Shown here: in pieces, positions 34,230 to 44,437 of the stretch | How the letters are laid out: every line of letters starts with the position of its first letter | How positions within the stretch are numbered: position 1 is the stretch's first letter | From: Dryococelus australis | Lineage: Eukaryota; Arthropoda; Insecta; Phasmatodea; Phasmatidae | NCBI GenBank assembly: GCA_029891345.1 | Contig: CM057000.1 | Span: 124,791,838-124,855,837 of the forward strand | Direction of reading: 5' to 3' | Length of the DNA: 64,000 bases | Translations under genes and position numbers: made by a program | Notes under the pieces: model-generated | What the model was told of the DNA's origin: nothing | What the model saw: the letters and a program-made list of their open reading frames with translations, nothing else | Databases searched by the model: none

Positions 34230-35830
34230 ATAAATACTCCTGTATTTTATGGATTGAGCATTTGTGATGTTAGATGATTGTTTCCATCGAGACGTGTCAA
34301 CATCGGGGATATGAAATATGGTTTGAAATCACATTTGTTGAGATGTTCTTCGTCAACTTGTTCAATGCGATTTTTTTGGTAATATTGCGATAAATTTTCC
34401 CAATATAGGTAATCAAGATCTTCAGAATTTAACGTGGAAATAATTTCACCCCATGTAGGCATTTTTTGGTTCTAAATGGTTGTATGCCACAAAATGCACA
34501 ACGAGATCGCTTAAAATTGGGAACAACGGTATTGACTAAATTATTGAATTTGTAGGGCACGAATATAGGTCTTACATCCACGATTCTAGGCGATTCATCG
34601 ATGGGTGGATAATTGGGGTCTTCTGTAGGAGCATGGTATAAAAATTCCAGGGACAGTAAGGATCTTGTAGTGACAAAAGGATAACTAGGAATTCTTAAAA
34701 ACTCTAATTCAATCAATATGATTATCTCTTCGACTCTGAAAGCATAACCAATTAAAGGTTTGTATGATAAATTTTTTTGAACGGTGAGTGTTTCGCCAAC
34801 CAATAAAGAAGATTGTGAATCTGAAACTTTAAAGATTCCATTCGGTATTCGACCATTATTATTGAGCAGGTAATCGTGCTCAAAAGTGACGGGGATGTAA
34901 CAGGAATCGTACGAGTAACATTCAACCATGCCTTTCGACCATGCCACGCTATCCAACCTTATCGCAGAAAATCCGTTCGCCAGACAAGACATCAATTTTG
35001 CAAGGATCTGGTATTCTTCATTGTCGAATATCTATGAATAAGGATTTGAATTTTGCATCTAGAAAATCAAGTCTGATTGGTACGAAATCGATGAAATCAT
35101 CATGTGTAGCCTCGAAAAATGTTGGTGTTGTGAATAAAGGTTTGCCATTAGCCAAGCATTTAAACTGATGTGGGTAATCACATTCGCAGGTATTTTCCTC
35201 AAACAAGTTCCATTGTGTCGGATCGTTGGCATTAGTAGCCTTTGAGTTGAATCTACGAGAAAATATTGTGCAATCTGTGTAAAAATCTGCAGAAATGAAA
35301 ATTTTTGGATATTGACAACCACAAATCAAGAAGTACCTATCGTTACCATCCGAGGTAAACATCCATTGTCTACCGTTATTGGCCATGCAAGTTCATTGAC
35401 CACTATCCTCCAAATACATGCATTACCCCTTACCCAGCTCTTTTTTGGGGGGAATTATTTTAATAAGACTGGTTTTGTGATCTATGAAAGTAACATCGGT
35501 ATCGAAATGATGGCACATGGATCTACAATCTTTACAGTTTAAGCAAGTGGTGAGTGATTTAGAATCGCGTTCGATCAAATTATCACTTGTACATTCATAA
35601 TTTTTATTTTCAAATTTCAATGTATCGAAAACCAGTAATCTGAAATTTGAACGATGTCATTTGAACTTAGCCAAGACTGAAGGTAAAGCACTTTCAAGTT
35701 GCAAGTATAAACAAATTATTACTAAAATAAAAACTACAATCACCAAAAAGTGTAATTCTTTACTTAAAATAAATTGAAGCAGTTGATCGAAAACATCACT
35801 GAAAAAATACATCTTATTCATGTAAACTTG
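34230..35830 (-). pseudogene. pif-1: PIF-1-like per os infectivity factor (broken)
   Basis: The order of features matches baculovirus/nudivirus PIF-1. There is an N-terminal membrane anchor (HFLVIVVFILVIICLYLQL, about 35,700-35,760). A Cys cluster follows (TCLNCKDCRSMC, about 35,510-35,545), then further Cys pairs (LICGCQYP, about 35,320; NTCECDYPHQFKC, about 35,160-35,200). The motif DPCKIDVLSG (about 34,990-35,020) corresponds to DPCSVDPISG in AcMNPV PIF-1. The C-terminal half is less conserved and ends with a Cys-bearing stretch. PIF-1 is part of the envelope complex that mediates binding and entry in larval midgut cells. Total length (about 530 codons) equals the family's. The gene is broken, with several breaks. 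Confidence 0.75.
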
Positions 35831-36121
35831 CAATCCCCCCACCCTGGCCTCTTTACAAACAACAAAAAATATCCCACTTTCAAAAAAATTATTGTGGTCT
35901 ACTCTAATTTGTCATTAATTTCCCTCACTCATACACTCAACAACCAATCATTTTGTAGCATTTCATTTCCTCCTCCCTTCCCCTCATTAGAGTTTGCCTA
36001 TATGGCAGAGAGATCTGGAAAAATGACTTCAGTCGATGGCAGGACCTGGACAGAGTAACATCGACCTTCCTTCTCTCCAGAATAGAAGAGAAATAAAGTA
36101 AGAACAAAAAGGTAAGTTAAT

Positions 36122-36216
36122 TAATATATATTATAGTATATATAATATATACTATATTATATATTAGATATTGGTTATGTTTATAATATATAGTATATAC
36201 TATATATTATATATTC
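36122..36216. repeat. AT-rich palindrome cluster
   Basis: Two long self-complementary AT runs, TATAGTATATATAATATA (about 36,132) and ATAGTATATACTATATAT (about 36,188), can each form cruciforms. Such tracts occur at replication origins of large DNA viruses but also arise by chance in AT-rich DNA. Confidence 0.45.
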
Positions 36217-36424
36217 AATGTTTGTCTTGTAACTGTGAAGTGGATAGTGATGTATGGTGTAATGTCATAAACTTTACATCGACTTGGAACCAATACTGCG
36301 TGATGTCATGCCTATCCTACTCATCTGAAGGTTTGGAATCAAGACCTCATCACTTATATATGGTTGTTTTTCTTTGTAAATATTTTTTTTTTATTTCTCC
36401 ATTATTAAATTTGGAATTTCTTAA

Positions 36425-36478
36425 TATTCTTGTATATAAAAGTGGGTTATTTCCTTTATTCGAGTCATAAGCTTTGTG
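36425..36478 (+). promoter_or_regulatory. Duplicated promoter-like block, copy A
   Basis: TATATAAAAG (36,433-36,442) is followed by ATTTCCTTTATTCGAGTCA. Copy B lies 370-380 bp downstream at 36,801-36,850, immediately before lef-4. Identity is about 80 percent over 65 bp by eye. Confidence 0.45.
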
Positions 36479-36800
36479 GCGTTTGTTACAACAACAATCT
36501 GAAAATATTCTCCGATCAGATTGAGCAACAATGAAATAGAAATATTGAGCACAATCGACAAACTCATTAGTGTTTTGATATTGAACTCTTTTTTTTATTT
36601 ATTTATATAAGCAATGACACTTCATCGTTATATTGTCAACTGAATACTATTTGTCTTTCCGATATTATTATATTTTTGCTGTTGGATATTAACTGGTTTG
36701 ATAGCAATACCCATTAGTCATGAAATGTTTTTTTCGCTATCGCTAGATCTAGCAACTTGATTCGCATTGTTGATATATTGGACGTAGTGTTTTTTTTAGT

Positions 36801-36850
36801 TCTTATATATAAAGAGGGACATTTCCTTTATTCGAGTCAAGAGATTTGCA
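36801..36850 (+). promoter_or_regulatory. Duplicated promoter-like block, copy B, upstream of lef-4
   Basis: TATATATAAAGAGGG (36,805-36,817) is followed by CATTTCCTTTATTCGAGTCA. The TATAAAGAG core also occurs before the nuclease gene (44,618), which suggests a shared promoter type in this virus. Confidence 0.45.
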
Positions 36851-38432
36851 GTGTTTGGTACGAAATTCGAGAGCGGCAACGACAATCGGGAAATATTCTC
36901 GAATGGATTTCCACATGCGCTCGAAAGGTTATTCACAAAACTGAGTTTTCAACCCAGCAGCCCTTCACCCTCGCAAAATTTAATAAGTTTGTGGAAAATA
37001 CCGAACCTACACTGATTAAAACTTTGTACAAATTTTTATTATCATCACCGAACCATGATGAAGAAACTTGCCTGCGAAATATTGTCAAATACCCCAATCG
37101 GCGGAAATCTAAATCCGAAGTTTAAATGAGTCTAGTATCATTACCTATCAACTCAAAATTTATTTTGGTTGGCGGGTCGAATTAAAGTTTTATAGGGGCG
37201 AGATCGTGTCTGTAGGTTGAAGCGAAGCAGTGGAAATTGATCTCGACGTTTTTGATTTAAAGCTCGTCACTTTGGAAGAAACATTGCGAAATGTTCGTTA
37301 TGAATATTCCAATAGCGAGATGGGGAACCAAATTACTTTTGATCGCGTGTTTGACGAAATATCTCTACTCAACATGTATCGAATCACTGTCGAAAACGAA
37401 ATGTATGATTCGATCGAAACATTCATACACCATCTTCCCGAAATGTTATTTGAAGAATTGATTTACAACTATTGTGGTGAATTCAAGAGAGTGCCCAATT
37501 TCATCAATGGAATCTGGCCTGATCACGTGGAGAAACGGCTCTTTATCGAAGGTGTTGCCGTAAGTGAACGACCAGAATATTATGCCAATAAATTAGACGG
37601 CGAGCGTAGAATCGCTTTTCTCAAACCCAATTTACTTTTTGTCCCTTTTTCATCTGCTGTTCAGGTGCATAATTTCAATTTGAGTGGTTATTGCGTCGCA
37701 TTCGCTGAGGAATTGAAAAACAACAAAATATTCGTCCTCATCGAGGTATTGGGTAAAATCAACTTTTCAAGGGTAGATATGAAACAGGTATTATAAAATC
37801 ATCAAAACCATATTCCTGCCATCTATGAAATTGATATTCTGGAATCAATTCGATTTGTAACATTCCTTGTGGAAAAACACATGCCGTTTTGTTCAATCAA
37901 CCGATTTGTACCGCTTGAATGAAGAAAAATTATATGCAAACACACTCCATCGTTCGGAATGCTCTCTCATGCCAATTTCACTTCCCACCAATGGCCTGTT
38001 GTATTTCCACAAGGACAAGATCGTCAAAGTAAAGACTGAAAAAACAACCGATGTGAAGTTTGATTGGCAAACTTTTTAGGAGTATTTAAAGGTTTAAAAA
38101 AAAATATCCCTTAACTAAAACTCAAACAAGGAGTGTCGTTGGCCGACATGACTGTGAAATATCTCGGTCGATATGTAGCATATAAATGCCTCGTGCCAAA
38201 GGTCTTGGAAACTGAAGCTGGACATATCTTTGAAAAGATGTTTCCTGATTATTCCATCGTAATTGACGAGAGTAAATTAAACGAAATTCTTCCAGAGATG
38301 AGTAAACTTGCACCATGTGAAGACATTGTGATGGATTCGTTTTTCATTTTGGAATTCGAGGTATATTATGATAGTGGCGAAATTGTATTTTGTAAATTTT
38401 GCGAAAAAAGCAAATTCCAATTCAGCAAGTGA
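36840..38432 (+). pseudogene. lef-4: LEF-4-like mRNA capping enzyme / RNA polymerase subunit (broken)
   Basis: Guanylyltransferase motifs stand in order. ANKLDGER (about 37,585-37,607) is motif I with the lysine that takes GMP. GYCVAFAEEL and FVLIEVL follow, as the AFQCEV region does in baculovirus LEF-4. TNGLLYF plus KIVKVKTEKTTDVKFDW (about 38,000-38,075) correspond to motifs IV and V. The C-terminal ILEFEVYYDSGEIVF (about 38,345-38,395) fits the OB-fold end. The N-terminal half would be the RNA 5'-triphosphatase domain; EIDLDVFDLKLVTLE lies where AcMNPV LEF-4 has a similar acidic stretch. The protein caps late viral mRNA and is part of the viral RNA polymerase. Length of about 500 codons fits. 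The gene is broken, with several breaks. Confidence 0.8.
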
Positions 38433-38582
38433 AATTGAAAAGATTTTATTGAATAAATAATACATGTATCATAACCGTATGTTATTTTTAAAATTTCACA
38501 AAAAGTTTGGTAAAGTCTGGGAATTATTTTAGCGGGTTTCATTATTTTTATTTTAAAATATATCGTAAAAGTGAGTGTCCAA

Positions 38583-39775
38583 ATGAATAAAATAGAAACA
38601 GACGTCCATTTTGTAAAGATAATACATTATCACAACCATTACTTGTCGACAAATGTTGATGATAGCAACGACCTCGTAATGAAAACGTTTGAAACTAATG
38701 ACACTCTTTTACCCTAATATGACTGGCTACAAGACACCGAGCAGTTTGGTAAAATGATTGAAGTTTTGGAGAAACTGATGATTAGTACAATGAATGAACG
38801 TTGAAAGTACTATAGATCAACGGATATCTGGAACTGCGTGAAATTTGCCATACAAACCATTCACAACAAGTTGCCAATGCCACCAACAGACTATTCTCGG
38901 CCATGGGGTACAACTGGTATCAATTTTCAATTATATTTCCACGGTTTCTCGTCTGTTCAAGTTTTACCTACGCATATTTATTTGACGAAATTGGTGAAAC
39001 TTTACGAAATCAACTGGTAAGCACAATTATAATTATTTCCCCCCCCCCCGGGCAACAAGTATAGGTTGGCCTAGATCAGGACCAAACACAGTTATGATGG
39101 TGGTGCCATTCCTTGGCACCCACGTTTTGATGGGTGATTTAAAAAATGAAATCGACACCGAAGCGATGATCACGTATTGTCGCAATTGAGATTCCAAGTG
39201 GTTACTTCGAACGAAAGTTTGTATCCCGACAGAGGGTACGTGTTTCACGAAACTCTCCGAGCCTACGTTATATATATTCTTCGGCTCGGGATTTTGTCGC
39301 CCTGCAAGAATTTTTCAATATAGATTCAAAGGTGGTGATTGATAAAGTGAAAGGGATGTTGGAGCATCCAACAATCCCATTACATTTCTGTCCCATGTTT
39401 ACGAGGATGTCGAGTTTGGTATCTCGAGATAGAGGTGATTATGGTTTCATCGGGATTGATTCGATAAAAGCAGTGATGGCCAAGACGGAAATATGTATGA
39501 TGCAATTCAACTGCCAATTCTCCAAATTCTGTTTTTATGAATCTGACCAAACCTATAATAAATGGGGTCAATTTTGTGTGATGGCTCGCATGTTTCTGTA
39601 TGCAAATTCCGATACGAAAGTTCGCCAAGAGTTTTGTACATATTATCCCGGAGTCATTGTCATAAACAATAAATTGGTGTATATGCTGACCACGACAGAA
39701 ACCACGACAACTTTCATGCCACAAAGTCCTTTTCGTGCATTGCCCATTTGGATTCCGTCATCGGTATGTATATAG
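38583..39775 (+). pseudogene. Unknown virus-block protein (broken)
   Basis: Protein-like plus-strand coding runs through most of the interval. Phrases include TIHNKLPMPPTDYSRPWGTT, DYGFIGIDSIKAVMA and FSKFCFYESDQTYNKWGQFC. The last third is open for 147 codons (39,332-39,775), with several Cys, and ends ALPIWIPSSVCI. It lies between lef-4 and further plus-strand genes and has a poly-C tract inside. It could be a diverged core gene such as p47, but no diagnostic motif supports that. It is broken, with several breaks. Confidence 0.45.
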
Positions 39776-39832
39776 CTTGGACTTTAAAAATATCCAACTA
39801 AAAGTGATTGAATTAATTTTATTGAACGAAAC

Positions 39833-40385
39833 AGGTTACACCGTCGCCTATAAAGTACAGTCTACTTAGCGAACTGATCGCGATCCCATAAAAGTTCCAG
39901 TAAATTTAAGTAAATGCATCACATCTTCCAATCGTTCTGTCGATGCAATACCAAAGTACCAATTTGATCAAAACTATTCGTTTGTGCATGTGGGTACTCC
40001 GGGATTGACCAAAGTAGTTCGAATGGAAGATAACGAAATTTTCGATTCGTTGCAGTGCACACCAAGTATTACCGGCGTGGTTGCCTTCAGCACGGTTCAC
40101 ACAAATTCTGACAACGTACAAAACATCTCACAGAATTTAATCGAAACCTATTATTACACTCTGTATTTCGAAAACGATAAATTATTTTTTGAGGATGTGA
40201 ATAAAAACAAAGCATAGATTGGTGTGAAATTCGACACTCCTCTATCCATTTTGGAATTTGATGGCCCGGTGATTAGGCGAAAATATGGTGTTGGTGCGAA
40301 AATCGTAAATGGAATTTATTACATTGGAAATACTTTACTTCTGCTTTGTACATGATGCTAAATGCGAAATTTGTAAATGTCAAGA
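39833..40385 (+). pseudogene. Unknown virus-block protein (broken)
   Basis: A protein-like reading includes FDQNYSFVHVGTPGLTKVV, TGVVAFSTVHTNSDNVQN and IGVKFDTPLSILEFDGPV. The pattern is beta-rich and repeats short hydrophobic strands. It may be the continuation of the gene at 38.6-39.8 kb or a separate structural gene. Broken. Confidence 0.4.
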
Positions 40386-40559
40386 TTAACCCACGGATAA
40401 AATAAGACAATGGATGCAACGATGCTTCAGTACAAAATTACTCATTTACTGAGACGAGTTGTACTCAGTATAAACAACCTTCAAAATTTCTACTCGATGC
40501 GTAAATTGGCCTTTATCGCAAGAACCTTTACCTGGCCACCGAAATAAACAATGAATATG

Positions 40560-40807
40560 TTGATGTACGATACTATGATAATAACATGGCTGAAATTTCA
40601 CTGAAAACAATTGAAGCGTCTACTTTATTGACCAGTATGAGTGTATTCTTAATCAAATCGTTTGGTTACGATTTCGAGTACAAAGAAAAGCCCTTTTGCG
40701 TCGATTATCTGAATGAAAGTTTTATTTTTTCACCCGCACAAATAAAGATAAATTATTTCATTTCAGACATGTTTCACTTACCAGTCGCTACGTGTGATTT
40801 ACTATAA
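40560..40807 (+). CDS. Small unknown virus-block protein, 73 residues
   Basis: It starts MAEISLKTIEASTLLTSMSV at 40,586 and ends PVATCDLL, with FIFSPAQIKINYFISDMF in the middle. A few residues of upstream coding may belong to it. It lies 15 bp before the membrane protein at 40,822 in the same direction. No motif recognised. Confidence 0.35.
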
Positions 40808-40821
40808 TAATCTCGCACATA

Positions 40822-41025
40822 ATGATATATAAGAAGATGAATAATAAAAACCAAATATATCTATGGACGGGTATTGGCACCATTTTAATTTTAGGGGTTC
40901 TGGTCTTTGTGATTTGGAAGTTTAAAGATAAACTCCAAACCTCCATGACTACGCATTTTGGTACCAGTGGCGCATCGTTAAAAATAACTACCCCTGCGGG
41001 AACTGCTAAGACAACACAGAGTTAA
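40822..41025 (+). CDS. Tiny single-pass membrane protein, 67 residues, looks whole
   Basis: It starts MIYKKMNNKNQIYL, then has a membrane helix (TGIGTILILGVLVFVIW), a basic KFKDKL patch and a Ser/Thr/Gly-rich tail (THFGTSGASLKITTPAGT). The topology suggests a short N-terminus, one helix and a disordered tail. A broken paralogue lies at 22.0-22.2 kb on the other strand. Small single-pass proteins of this plan are common in the envelope of occlusion-derived virus in baculovirus relatives. A specific family (such as ODV-E18) cannot be claimed. Confidence 0.6.
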   Translation: MIYKKMNNKNQIYLWTGIGTILILGVLVFVIWKFKDKLQTSMTTHFGTSGASLKITTPAGTAKTTQS

Positions 41026-41249
41026 ATCGGCGGAAACAAATTGTACTATAAGAAATCAGTACGGGACTCTTGTCGTTTCGGGTTGATGCTGACTACAATA
41101 TACATTATATTATGGTTTTTTATTTCGATATTTGTATTCGAATATATAAAAAAAAACTTAGTATATGATACGTATATTATCGACTACATGTAAATTGTGA
41201 AAACAAAAAATAAATAAATAAATAAAAAAACTAATGAAATAGAACAAAA

Positions 41250-41485
41250 ATGTGTAATCATCTTTCTGTGTATTGCTAGCTGTGACGATATTCGTATACA
41301 TATTTTTTGTGAACCAATTGCATACGATACACGAAGATGTGGATCATCTTAGGAGAGCAATACCATGCATATCTTTTTGCCTCGACCAAAATCACCTTCG
41401 CCAAAACATTAACCAACAAACATTTCTACCATGCAAAAGCACGCTCAAAACAGATGAATATATGTGTAATTTGGATTTTTTTTAA
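41250..41485 (+). CDS. Small Cys-containing, membrane-anchored protein (PIF-3-like plan, uncertain)
   Basis: It opens with a hydrophobic N-terminal anchor (VTIFVYIFFVN), then VDHLRRAIPCISFCLDQNH and C-terminal CKSTLKTDEYMCNLDFF. Five Cys in 70 residues after an N-terminal anchor resemble the start of PIF-2/PIF-3-type proteins, but the piece is too short and too generic to assign. It sits just upstream of pif-5. It may be a fragment. Confidence 0.3.
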
Positions 41486-41778
41486 AGGGGATTTATAAGA
41501 ACAACTTTTTTGTAAATAATAAATAATGTTTTCTTTAAATTATTTGTTAAACATGAAATGTAATACTAGTAAACAACTAATAATATGTACATCGGTAGTA
41601 ATACTAATCATTAACATCCTCTTGTTTATAGCAAGTATTAAAACTTGTGTGTAACCAATCACCGGGATGTTGATTATTTTTAATTGTATCTTGGCAGTCT
41701 ATATTACCGACGTCGCCATCAAACTTCCCAAACCTCTAACTTGCGAATTATAACAAAAATAAGTTTAGCCACATAACA

Positions 41779-42820
41779 ATGTTGAAGGATCTCGTTAAAT
41801 TCGCCGGTAATATCGACAAGGTGGGTGAATGTGCAATAATTCGACATTCACTAGTCCCAAATTTACCAAAAGATTCTCTTTTCAAAAACATTTTTAACAA
41901 TCGATCTTTGTATAGCTTGAAAACGACTGCAAATGGCAAAAAAAAAAAAAAAAAAAATACGAATTGGCAACACCACAATTGGCGAATTCATCAGCAAGAT
42001 CAAAAAAGGTCAGTTTGACACCGCTTTCGGTCAAATTGATTAGAGCATCGGTCTCAACGACAAAATGTGTAAAGTTTTATTGTACGAAATAAAAAACTTA
42101 CCAGGTTATGTGCTGCGTAAAATTCAGCTCGGATCCAAAAAAACTAAACTCGTTGAATCCAGCATTGAATAAAGCCACTAATTCTAACGATGTTGTAAAA
42201 CTAATCATGACCAATCCCAAGTTCACGAAAGTAAAAAAAAACTTTTTTTCTCTCAGAGAACCAAACTTGTCCGTTACAACCTTCTTTCTACTGTCGGTGT
42301 TTCGGGTCTGGCGCCCTACATCGATAGGCACAGGACGGCGATAAGCGGATGCATTCGCTACGAAAACGACAATGGAAAACTCAAAGTGTGTAAAGTCAAT
42401 CATCTCAGTTGTCGGAGGTTTTCCAACCATAGTTACTTGGATTTATGAGACGATAAAGTTTTATGCGACGAGGTAAAAAACACCCGGTGTTTGGGGGCGG
42501 ATGGTGACGTTGCGTGCGTTCATTGTAACAGTGTTCGAAACGATCCTCCAGTGACCGACATCAACGTGCAATATCGTTGTGTCGATGCCTCGTGGACGGA
42601 TGCGATCGCCGATATATTGGACAACGATGTGGAGAATGTTGTGGCTTCTGGCGGTGATGTATTCGACTATACAAAAGACATATCTCGGTATTTGTATTAC
42701 GGATTAATTTTTATCGGTGGGGTCATTATTTTGGGTTTTGCCGCCTACCTAATCAAATTCATTCTGTTGTGGTTAAAGGGTAAAAGAAATATAAGTAGAA
42801 ATGACGGGCGTGGACAATAG
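41779..42820 (+). pseudogene. pif-5: PIF-5 / ODV-E56-like envelope protein (broken)
   Basis: The N-terminus has VGECAIIRHSLVPNLPKDS and SLFKNIFNNRSLYSL, which match the start of baculovirus ODV-E56 (VGETALLKRHS... and SLFSNIFTRN). IGNTTIGEFISKIKKGQFD follows, as in the family. The C-terminal part has paired Cys (ACVHCNSV) and one strong membrane helix (LIFIGGVIILGFAAYLI, about 42,700-42,755). It ends in a short basic tail. PIF-5 is an envelope component of the oral entry complex. Length (about 345 codons) fits. The last 20 bp overlap the next gene. It is broken, with several breaks. Confidence 0.8.
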
Positions 42821-43049
42821 GATGCCCATACTCAAGCTGTTTGAGGTGTACGAAATCTTATCGCAGATACCTAATTTAACCGATAGGCATTTCAAATTAC
42901 TCATAAAAATTTTGGTAACTTATCTTATAATTGATCGCCCATTAAATTCCCTTACCACCGCCGCCGATTTATCATCACTGATGCTAAGCCTCTCGGCGCA
43001 GGGGAAGTATAGACCGAGGCCCTTGTCTTCCCAAGCGGTAATCATTTAA
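42801..43049 (+). CDS. Unknown virus-block protein, 82 residues, overlapping the end of pif-5
   Basis: It starts MTGVDNRMPILKLFEVYEIL inside the last 20 bp of pif-5, a compact arrangement typical of large insect viruses. The body is helical (TDRHFKLLIKILVTYLIIDRP) and ends at a stop next to a hairpin-rich, GC-rich segment. It may be shortened at its end. No motif recognised. Confidence 0.4.
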   Translation: MTGVDNRMPILKLFEVYEILSQIPNLTDRHFKLLIKILVTYLIIDRPLNSLTTAADLSSLMLSLSAQGKYRPRPLSSQAVII

Positions 43050-43230
43050 TTGGACCAGGGTTAGGGGCAGCAAACCCACCTTACCCTGGTCACCAATTAT
43101 ATAGACACTTTAACCTGGCAAGCTCGGCGCTCGCATGTCAGGTGTGTGGTTTTTGTGACCCAGTATATCCTCTGGGCCACGGTCGTTCCAATCTTTTCCC
43201 CCCTTACTTTTGCCTTCAAAAGTAAGGGGA
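43048..43230. other. GC-rich segment with three hairpins
   Basis: Three inverted repeats lie close together. AATTGGACCAGGG / CCCTGGTCACCAATT occupies 43,048-43,097, CCCAG / CTGGG lies around 43,160-43,178, and a perfect 12-bp stem CCCTTACTTTTG / CAAAAGTAAGGG occupies 43,201-43,228 with a four-base loop. The block is far richer in G and C than its neighbours. It could be a terminator zone, an origin, or a small foldback element inserted in the virus. Confidence 0.6.
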
Positions 43231-43239
43231 TGGGCGATG

Positions 43240-43713
43240 GAGTTCCGGTTCCCTTACCGACCTTTCATTACCCGACTATTTATCTGTCTATTTTGCAAAT
43301 CACTTTCCACACGATTTGAAAAAAAAAAAATTATTCACAATCGATGCGCAAAATCAATCTCGATCGGTTGTGATTTCCGTGAACAAAAAAATTAATAATT
43401 CCACACTAAACAAACAGTTGAATCTTATCTTGCAAGTGTATCTCTGGTACCGTAATTATGCGCTAAATTTTGTGCACGGCATTTATTCTTTCGAATTAAA
43501 CTCTGAGTTTGATTCTCTGTTCGGAGGAATCGATGATTTCAACGAGTGGTTTGCACGCATAATGCCAAATGGCAAACCGATACTTTCGCTCTTCACCAAG
43601 ATGGATCGTGGGATATTAAATCCCATTAATGTAAATTTATTGACCGATCTCGAATTTAACACGCCAGACTTTCAACACATTGTTGATATCTCATACTCAA
43701 TTCTTGTTGACTA
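43240..43713 (+). pseudogene. Unknown virus-block protein (broken)
   Basis: The clear part has SVVISVNKKINNSTLNKQL, LWYRNYALNFVHGIYSFEL and FDSLFGGIDDFNEWFARIM, mixed alpha/beta with aromatic residues, ending ISYSILVD. The beginning merges with the hairpin segment. No domain recognised. Fossil. Confidence 0.4.
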
Positions 43714-43719
43714 GTTTGC

Positions 43720-44090
43720 AAATTCCCGTGTTTTTGTCCGTGACTTCGTCCCTAAGTTGTTTCATCAACGTTTCCTCGAATTTAAAAAACTCGTGCAGTT
43801 TGTAGTCAAAGGAATCGTTACTAATCTCATCGAATCTCTGAAGGTAAACACTCATCAATTTCAATTTTTATTTTGTCCAGCAATCCACAATGTTGACATA
43901 ATTTACGTATGTATGAGATGTGTCGAATATCTGCTTGCTTCGAATATAGTTGTCTGTCGCAATGCACAACTCATCAAGTCGCGATTTGTCATCCCCGCAA
44001 GTTTTCGGAAGTTCAGCGCATTTCGATTTAATCCTATTCAAGTACTCTTCTTCGAAATTTATCGGAAATATTTGGCCCATTATTAAAATT
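43720..44090 (-). pseudogene. Unknown virus-block coding region, strand uncertain
   Basis: The minus strand begins MGQIFPINFEEEYLNRIKSK at 44,080, is charged and Cys-bearing (SKCAELPKTCGDDKSRLDEL) and reads naturally. The plus strand also has an open frame across the interval, but with a more hydrophobic composition. The minus reading would make it divergent from the gene at 44,111. No family recognised. Confidence 0.4.
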
Positions 44091-44110
44091 AGTTCATATT
44101 AATAAAGAGT

Positions 44111-44437
44111 ATGTCTGATCTACTCAAGTTTAGCAATCATAATCCGTATTCTATAGACCGCATTTATTACGAGTATCAAGATGTCGCACGTAGAAAAACC
44201 CTAGACTATATTATTCGAAAGAAGCAGAGTTACGATGAGACCCGATTGGACCAATTCCTCAACAATGACAAGAGGGAATTGTTACTCTATTTGAAAAATG
44301 TCGACCAGACGTCCTATAGATACAAAACAGTCTTGAAAAAAGTCAACGAGTTGTACACTTTTAATTTAAAATCGAAGTTACCCTCGTTTTACAAACATCT
44401 CGAAATTTACGAATGTGTTCAAAGATTAGTTTCCTAG
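44111..44437 (+). CDS. Unknown virus-block protein, 108 residues, looks whole
   Basis: It starts MSDLLKFSNHNPYSIDRIYY. It is highly charged and helical (YEYQDVARRKTLDYIIRKKQ, then NDKRELLLYLKNVDQ) and ends YECVQRLVS. No membrane helix and no zinc or catalytic motif. It could be a small DNA-binding or capsid-associated protein. It lies in a divergent pair with the minus-strand region at 43.7-44.1 kb. Confidence 0.5.
   Translation: MSDLLKFSNHNPYSIDRIYYEYQDVARRKTLDYIIRKKQSYDETRLDQFLNNDKRELLLYLKNVDQTSYRYKTVLKKVNELYTFNLKSKLPSFYKHLEIYECVQRLVS

Larger units (their letters stand above)
35831..36755. other. Gene-free gap with AT palindromes and possible host-derived insert
   Basis: The gap is less virus-like at 35,840-36,110, where composition shifts and no frame continues. 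It could be an inserted host fragment. AT palindromes (36,122-36,216) and the first copy of a duplicated promoter block (36,425-36,478) follow. A frame at 36,171-36,470 is hydrophobic and probably spurious. Confidence 0.4.

Noticed and set aside
43868-44086. Plus-strand frame opposite MGQIFPINFEEE
   Set aside because: Left undecided rather than annotated as a separate gene: the minus-strand reading is more charged and natural, but both are possible.
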